Below, one piece after another: positions 40,975 through 43,787 of a DNA stretch of 43,787 nt; position 1 is the stretch's first letter; every line of letters starts with the position of its first letter. The position numbers and the translations under genes are program-made. A model generated the notes under the pieces. It searched no databases. It saw nothing but the letters and a program-made list of their open reading frames with translations, and was not told where the DNA came from. Origin of the DNA: a virus; IMG/VR virus record IMGVR_UViG_3300017598_001230, positions 1-43,787 of that record. One strand, written 5' to 3'.

Positions 40975-41445
40975 ATGTACGGAGCATCTTTATTGCCATT
41001 CTCATCCCCATCGACCGTGAAACGATTTAAGCGCGGTCCTTTAAAAGAGGAATGTGACTGCAAACAACATCTACCCCTAAAGGTTTCTGGGTGGGCTCAC
41101 GAACAATGCCCAACTCACTACTGCCCAGTATGTAAGGTCCCTTTCTGGTTGATCCCGATCAAACCAACTGCAGCCCAAATCGTTAAGGAAAAGGGCTTTC
41201 ATCCAGATGCCAATGAAGGCAATATGACCTATGAAGCTTACAAAAGGCTCCCAATCCCAAGGTGGGGAATGACTCCGGAGAATGTAAAAATCGATCAGCT
41301 GGGCAAACATATGCCGGACTTTATGACACCTAAACAAAGAAGGTTCTGGTCCAATCTATATTGCGAGAAATATCCCAACAGCCCAAGGGCCATACAGCGC
41401 AAAGAATCTGGGCTCTGGGTACCTAAGAAACCATCTGAGGTATAA
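40975..41445 (+). CDS. Hypothetical protein with metal-binding Cys/His
   Basis: A 156-residue protein. Residues about 26-55 carry CDCKQH and then HEQCPTHYCPVC (CxC and CxxC knuckles), a likely zinc site. The C-terminal half is basic and Pro-rich (PKQRRFWSNLYCEKYPN). It follows the secreted protein by 4 bases without a strong ribosome site (AAGGAATAA). Its stop is the first three bases of two-box element C. No family. Confidence 0.5.
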   Translation: MYGASLLPFSSPSTVKRFKRGPLKEECDCKQHLPLKVSGWAHEQCPTHYCPVCKVPFWLIPIKPTAAQIVKEKGFHPDANEGNMTYEAYKRLPIPRWGMTPENVKIDQLGKHMPDFMTPKQRRFWSNLYCEKYPNSPRAIQRKESGLWVPKKPSEV

Positions 41446-41484
41446 ATTTCTGGTCCCTTTCGCCGAATATTTATTATAATCAAA
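41443..41484 (+). promoter_or_regulatory. Two-box element, copy C
   Basis: TAAATTTCT starts at the stop codon of the previous gene; CGAATATTTATTATAATC starts at 41464, again 20 bases after AAATT. The centre differs (GGTCCCTTTCGC) from A and B, so only the two boxes and the spacing are conserved. GGGG then ATG 41499 follow. Confidence 0.6.
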
Positions 41485-41498
41485 CAAAGGGGTACAAA

Positions 41499-41633
41499 AT
41501 GAATAAACCATATGCAATATATAAAAACGGTATTCTCGTCGGGAACCTCTACCTCGAAACCATACTCACCATTTATGGGAAAGCGGTCAGAGCTATCTGC
41601 GAAATCACCAATACAGTTCACGTGAGGTCATAA
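41499..41633 (+). CDS. Mini-protein, unknown
   Basis: A 44-residue ORF from ATG 41499 (AAAGGGG upstream) to TAA 41631-41633. Beta-rich with YAIYKNGILVGN and a helix. It follows two-box element C. Its stop overlaps the next start (TAATGG). No family. Confidence 0.5.
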   Translation: MNKPYAIYKNGILVGNLYLETILTIYGKAVRAICEITNTVHVRS

Positions 41634-41788
41634 TGGGAGATAAAGTCGAAAAAGAATGGGTAAACTATCAAGGCTGCAGGATCATAAAATATGAAGGGCT
41701 TTGCCAATATAAATGTACGATCTGCGGAAAACGCCTACATTTCTTTTGTGACGCCAATGCCCATGACTGTACATTTAACCGGGAATAG
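41633..41788 (+). CDS. Zinc-finger mini-protein
   Basis: A 51-residue ORF starting at ATG 41633 on the previous stop. It has CQYKCTICGKRLHFFC and C45 with His, a CxxC zinc-knuckle arrangement typical of short DNA-binding or adaptor proteins. It precedes the topoisomerase gene by 13 bases. Belongs with the other Cys-rich mini-proteins of this replication half. Confidence 0.55.
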   Translation: MGDKVEKEWVNYQGCRIIKYEGLCQYKCTICGKRLHFFCDANAHDCTFNRE

Positions 41789-41801
41789 GACTATATAACT
41801 T

Positions 41802-43760
41802 ATGGCTACATACGATGATATACAAAGCTTGACTCAGCGCGAACAAGTCCGGATCAGGCCTGGCATGTGGGTCGGTAACGTCCAGGACAATGGATTTAAT
41901 GACGCTGTCATGAATATGGTACGCGAGGTCATCGGTAACTCGACAGATGAGTTTATGAACGGCAACGCTACCAACATCACGATCCTTTTAGATACTAAAA
42001 CGAACACCCTCACAATCGAGGACGATGGTCGTGGGGTACCCTTCAGTATGAATGAAAAGGAGGGAGTATCCAACCTCGAAGTCGCTGCAAGCTTTCCGAA
42101 CTCCGGAGCCAAATATGACAAGGGGGAGGGACAGGCTTTTAAATTCTCCATCGGTCTAAATGGTGTAGGACTCAAATGCGTGAACTTCCTGTCTAAGACT
42201 CTTGAGATCGAATCCTTTAGGGACAGTCAAATAGCATACATCAAGTTCGAGACCGGACTCAAGGTCGACGATGTAACAATCAAAGAGCTAAAGACCAATA
42301 AATCGGGGACCACTGTCCGATTCACTCCAGATGACTCAATCATACCATTTGAATTCAATGCCGCGGACATCAACCGTTTATGCCAAGAGATCGCATATTT
42401 AAACGGTGGACTCAAAGTCCGATTCTGTGCCGGTGGCAAAGACTTTCTATATCACGAGCCAAAGGGGATCGTCTCATATCTGGAGGACATCACCAAGAAC
42501 AAGAGAACCTCGGTAAACTTCCCCATTCTTAAGGGTACAACTCCAGAGGGGAACACTTTTAAGATTGCCATGAAGGTAATGGATAGTTCGGCCGAGGCCT
42601 ACTACCCATACGTCAATGGGAATATGATCGAGGTATCCTCCACTCCGGTGGTAGCTATTCGTCAGGCATTTGCCAGAGCGGTATCCAAATATATCAATGA
42701 ATTTGCCCAACTCAAAAAGAAGGATCAAAAGGTCGACATCCAGACTGGGGACATTCGCTCAGGAATCATCGCCGTAATCAAGATCCTCCATACCGATCCG
42801 GCCTTTGATGCACAGACCAAAACCAAACTGATCAATACCGATATCGCCAAGTTTATAGGAGAGTCGGTGCCGGACAGTATTTTAGCCTTTCTCTTGGAGA
42901 ATCCCCGGAGGGCAGCAATCATCGTTCGCCAGGCTTTAACCCAAGCCCGGGCAAGAGTAGCTGCAGCTCAGGCTCGCAAAAAGGTAATCCACCGAGAGAA
43001 GAAAGCTTTCTCGGACATGAATATTTCACTCGACCAATTCACGCCGCCCCTCTCAAAGGAACCCTGGAAGAACCGGCTATACCTATTCGAAGGTCTATCG
43101 GCATCGGGATCCTTGACTCAGGCTGCTAAGAACAAGGACGCCAATGGGGAGCTCTATAAGAAACATATCGGGATCCTCGCACTCAAGGGGATAACCCTAA
43201 ACTGTCTGGAGCTCCCGATCGAACGAGCCATGAAGAACTCAGAGCTGGCCACCATCGTAGAGGTAGCGGGACTCAATATCAACGATCCTGACAATCTTAC
43301 AGGACTCAATTTCAATGAATTCGTAATCGCGACAGACGGTGACGCCGGTGGTGACCAGATCTGCTCCCTGCTCACCATCTTCTTTCTTACATACTTTCCC
43401 GAGGTCATCAGACAAGGAAAACTCTGCAGAGTCATCACACCGCTCTACGAGATCACCGATAAGAAAAACCGTAAGCATCACTTTATTTATCCGGACGAAG
43501 ATCGCGAACGGAGAGTGGTGGAACTGGGTTTCAAACCCGAGGACATCAACAAGACCTACACTCAGAAACGCAACAAAGGACTCGGTGAAATGTCCAAAAA
43601 GTCGAACATGACTTTAGTAGAGAACCCGAGATTTCAATATATTAAACACGAGAATATCGAGGAGCTAAAGGAACTTTTCTTTGTATTCTCTGGCAAGAAA
43701 AAGGTCAGCGAACGAAAGGACTTAATCTTTAAACTTGGATTGGAGAATGACGATGCGTAA
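41802..43760 (+). CDS. Type II DNA topoisomerase, GyrB/gp39-like ATPase subunit
   Basis: A 652-residue type IIA topoisomerase ATPase subunit. GHKL motifs are present: VRIRPGMWVGN at the start, REVIGNSTDEF (about 41-51, catalytic Glu), EDDGRGVPF (about 73) and SIGLNGVGLKCVNF (about 118). The Toprim region has LFEGLSASGSLTQAA (about 427), in which the usual EGDSAGG reads EGLSASG, and ATDGDAGGDQI (about 510) in place of DADVDGSHI. KGLGEMSKK follows near 592. The catalytic Glu and DxD acids are kept. It should relax or decatenate phage DNA during replication with a GyrA-like partner, which may be the gene that starts at 43753. AGGA lies upstream. Confidence 0.9.
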   Translation: MATYDDIQSLTQREQVRIRPGMWVGNVQDNGFNDAVMNMVREVIGNSTDEFMNGNATNITILLDTKTNTLTIEDDGRGVPFSMNEKEGVSNLEVAASFPNSGAKYDKGEGQAFKFSIGLNGVGLKCVNFLSKTLEIESFRDSQIAYIKFETGLKVDDVTIKELKTNKSGTTVRFTPDDSIIPFEFNAADINRLCQEIAYLNGGLKVRFCAGGKDFLYHEPKGIVSYLEDITKNKRTSVNFPILKGTTPEGNTFKIAMKVMDSSAEAYYPYVNGNMIEVSSTPVVAIRQAFARAVSKYINEFAQLKKKDQKVDIQTGDIRSGIIAVIKILHTDPAFDAQTKTKLINTDIAKFIGESVPDSILAFLLENPRRAAIIVRQALTQARARVAAAQARKKVIHREKKAFSDMNISLDQFTPPLSKEPWKNRLYLFEGLSASGSLTQAAKNKDANGELYKKHIGILALKGITLNCLELPIERAMKNSELATIVEVAGLNINDPDNLTGLNFNEFVIATDGDAGGDQICSLLTIFFLTYFPEVIRQGKLCRVITPLYEITDKKNRKHHFIYPDEDRERRVVELGFKPEDINKTYTQKRNKGLGEMSKKSNMTLVENPRFQYIKHENIEELKELFFVFSGKKKVSERKDLIFKLGLENDDA

Positions 43761-43787
43761 ACAATTAGATGCTATAATGGCCCAAGG
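43753..43787 (+). CDS. Start of the next gene (partial)
   Basis: ATG 43753 overlaps the topoisomerase stop and opens a frame (MRKQLDAIMAQ) to the window edge. Position suggests the second topoisomerase subunit or another replication gene, but only 11 residues are visible, so the product cannot be assigned. Confidence 0.35.
   Translation, partial: MRKQLDAIMAQ

Noticed and set aside
1-43787. tRNA genes, CRISPR arrays, IS elements, attachment sites
   Set aside because: No cloverleaf with a TTCGA arm, no direct-repeat array, no transposase or integrase frames were seen by eye.

Overview
This window is a contiguous piece of a large, virulent-looking tailed phage genome (Caudoviricetes, contractile-tail myovirus type). 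Every gene I can support lies on the + strand. Genes are tightly packed, with many ATGA or TAATG overlaps, and no host housekeeping genes, integrase, tRNA or CRISPR array were seen. The gp25-J-I baseplate order indicates a contractile tail. A GH108-type endolysin without a signal peptide, a secreted 3D-type protein and E. coli-like promoters suggest a Gram-negative host, but the host cannot be named from the sequence.

Layout. (1) 12-7153: baseplate wedge proteins (gp25/W-like, gp6/J-like, P2 I-like) and a 1327-residue fibre-like protein with chitobiase-type repeats. (2) 7168-12926: a glycan-modification cassette inside the tail block. It holds a three-domain glycosyltransferase/sulfotransferase/glycosyltransferase fusion, a GT25-type transferase, a stand-alone sulfotransferase, a QueC-like PP-loop protein and a polysaccharide pyruvyl transferase. 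(3) 12930-21471: a structural protein and two tandem giant DUF4815-type paralogues that share a repeated module. (4) 21471-23360: a lysis cassette in which a membrane protein with two PAS domains sits between a holin-like protein and the endolysin. (5) 23442-32811: helicase, Nudix hydrolase, deoxyribosyltransferase-like protein, a DnaC/DnaI-like loader that has lost its ATPase motifs, a DnaB-like helicase, a dCMP-deaminase-like protein, a primase zinc-domain-only protein, a HAD phosphatase, an HNH protein and many mini-proteins. (6) 32824-37352: Cys-rich small proteins and a family A DNA polymerase broken into three ORFs. (7) 37353-39823: a regulatory region with a consensus sigma70 promoter, then two tandem sigma-factor-like genes separated by a strong terminator. 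(8) 39816-43787: small unknowns, a secreted 3D-domain protein, and a GyrB-type topoisomerase subunit followed by the start of another gene.

The most notable points are: the three-way split polymerase with Cys-rich small genes at both breaks and Leu at the position equivalent to E. coli Phe762; the PAS-domain membrane protein in the lysis operon; the sulfation/pyruvylation cassette; and a previously unnamed two-box sequence element. The element is (A/G)AATT, 15 bases, CGAATAT(T/A)TAT. It occurs five times with exactly the same spacing, always in front of a gene and usually starting at the stop codon of the gene before. One copy precedes the sigma-like genes, so it may be the promoter read by a phage sigma factor.

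How the parts may work together (inference): sigma70 of the host turns on the sigma-like genes, these then drive the two-box promoters in the replication half, and the replication proteins (helicase, degenerate loader, polymerase pieces, topoisomerase) assemble a phage replisome. Structural, glycan and lysis genes form a separate late block.
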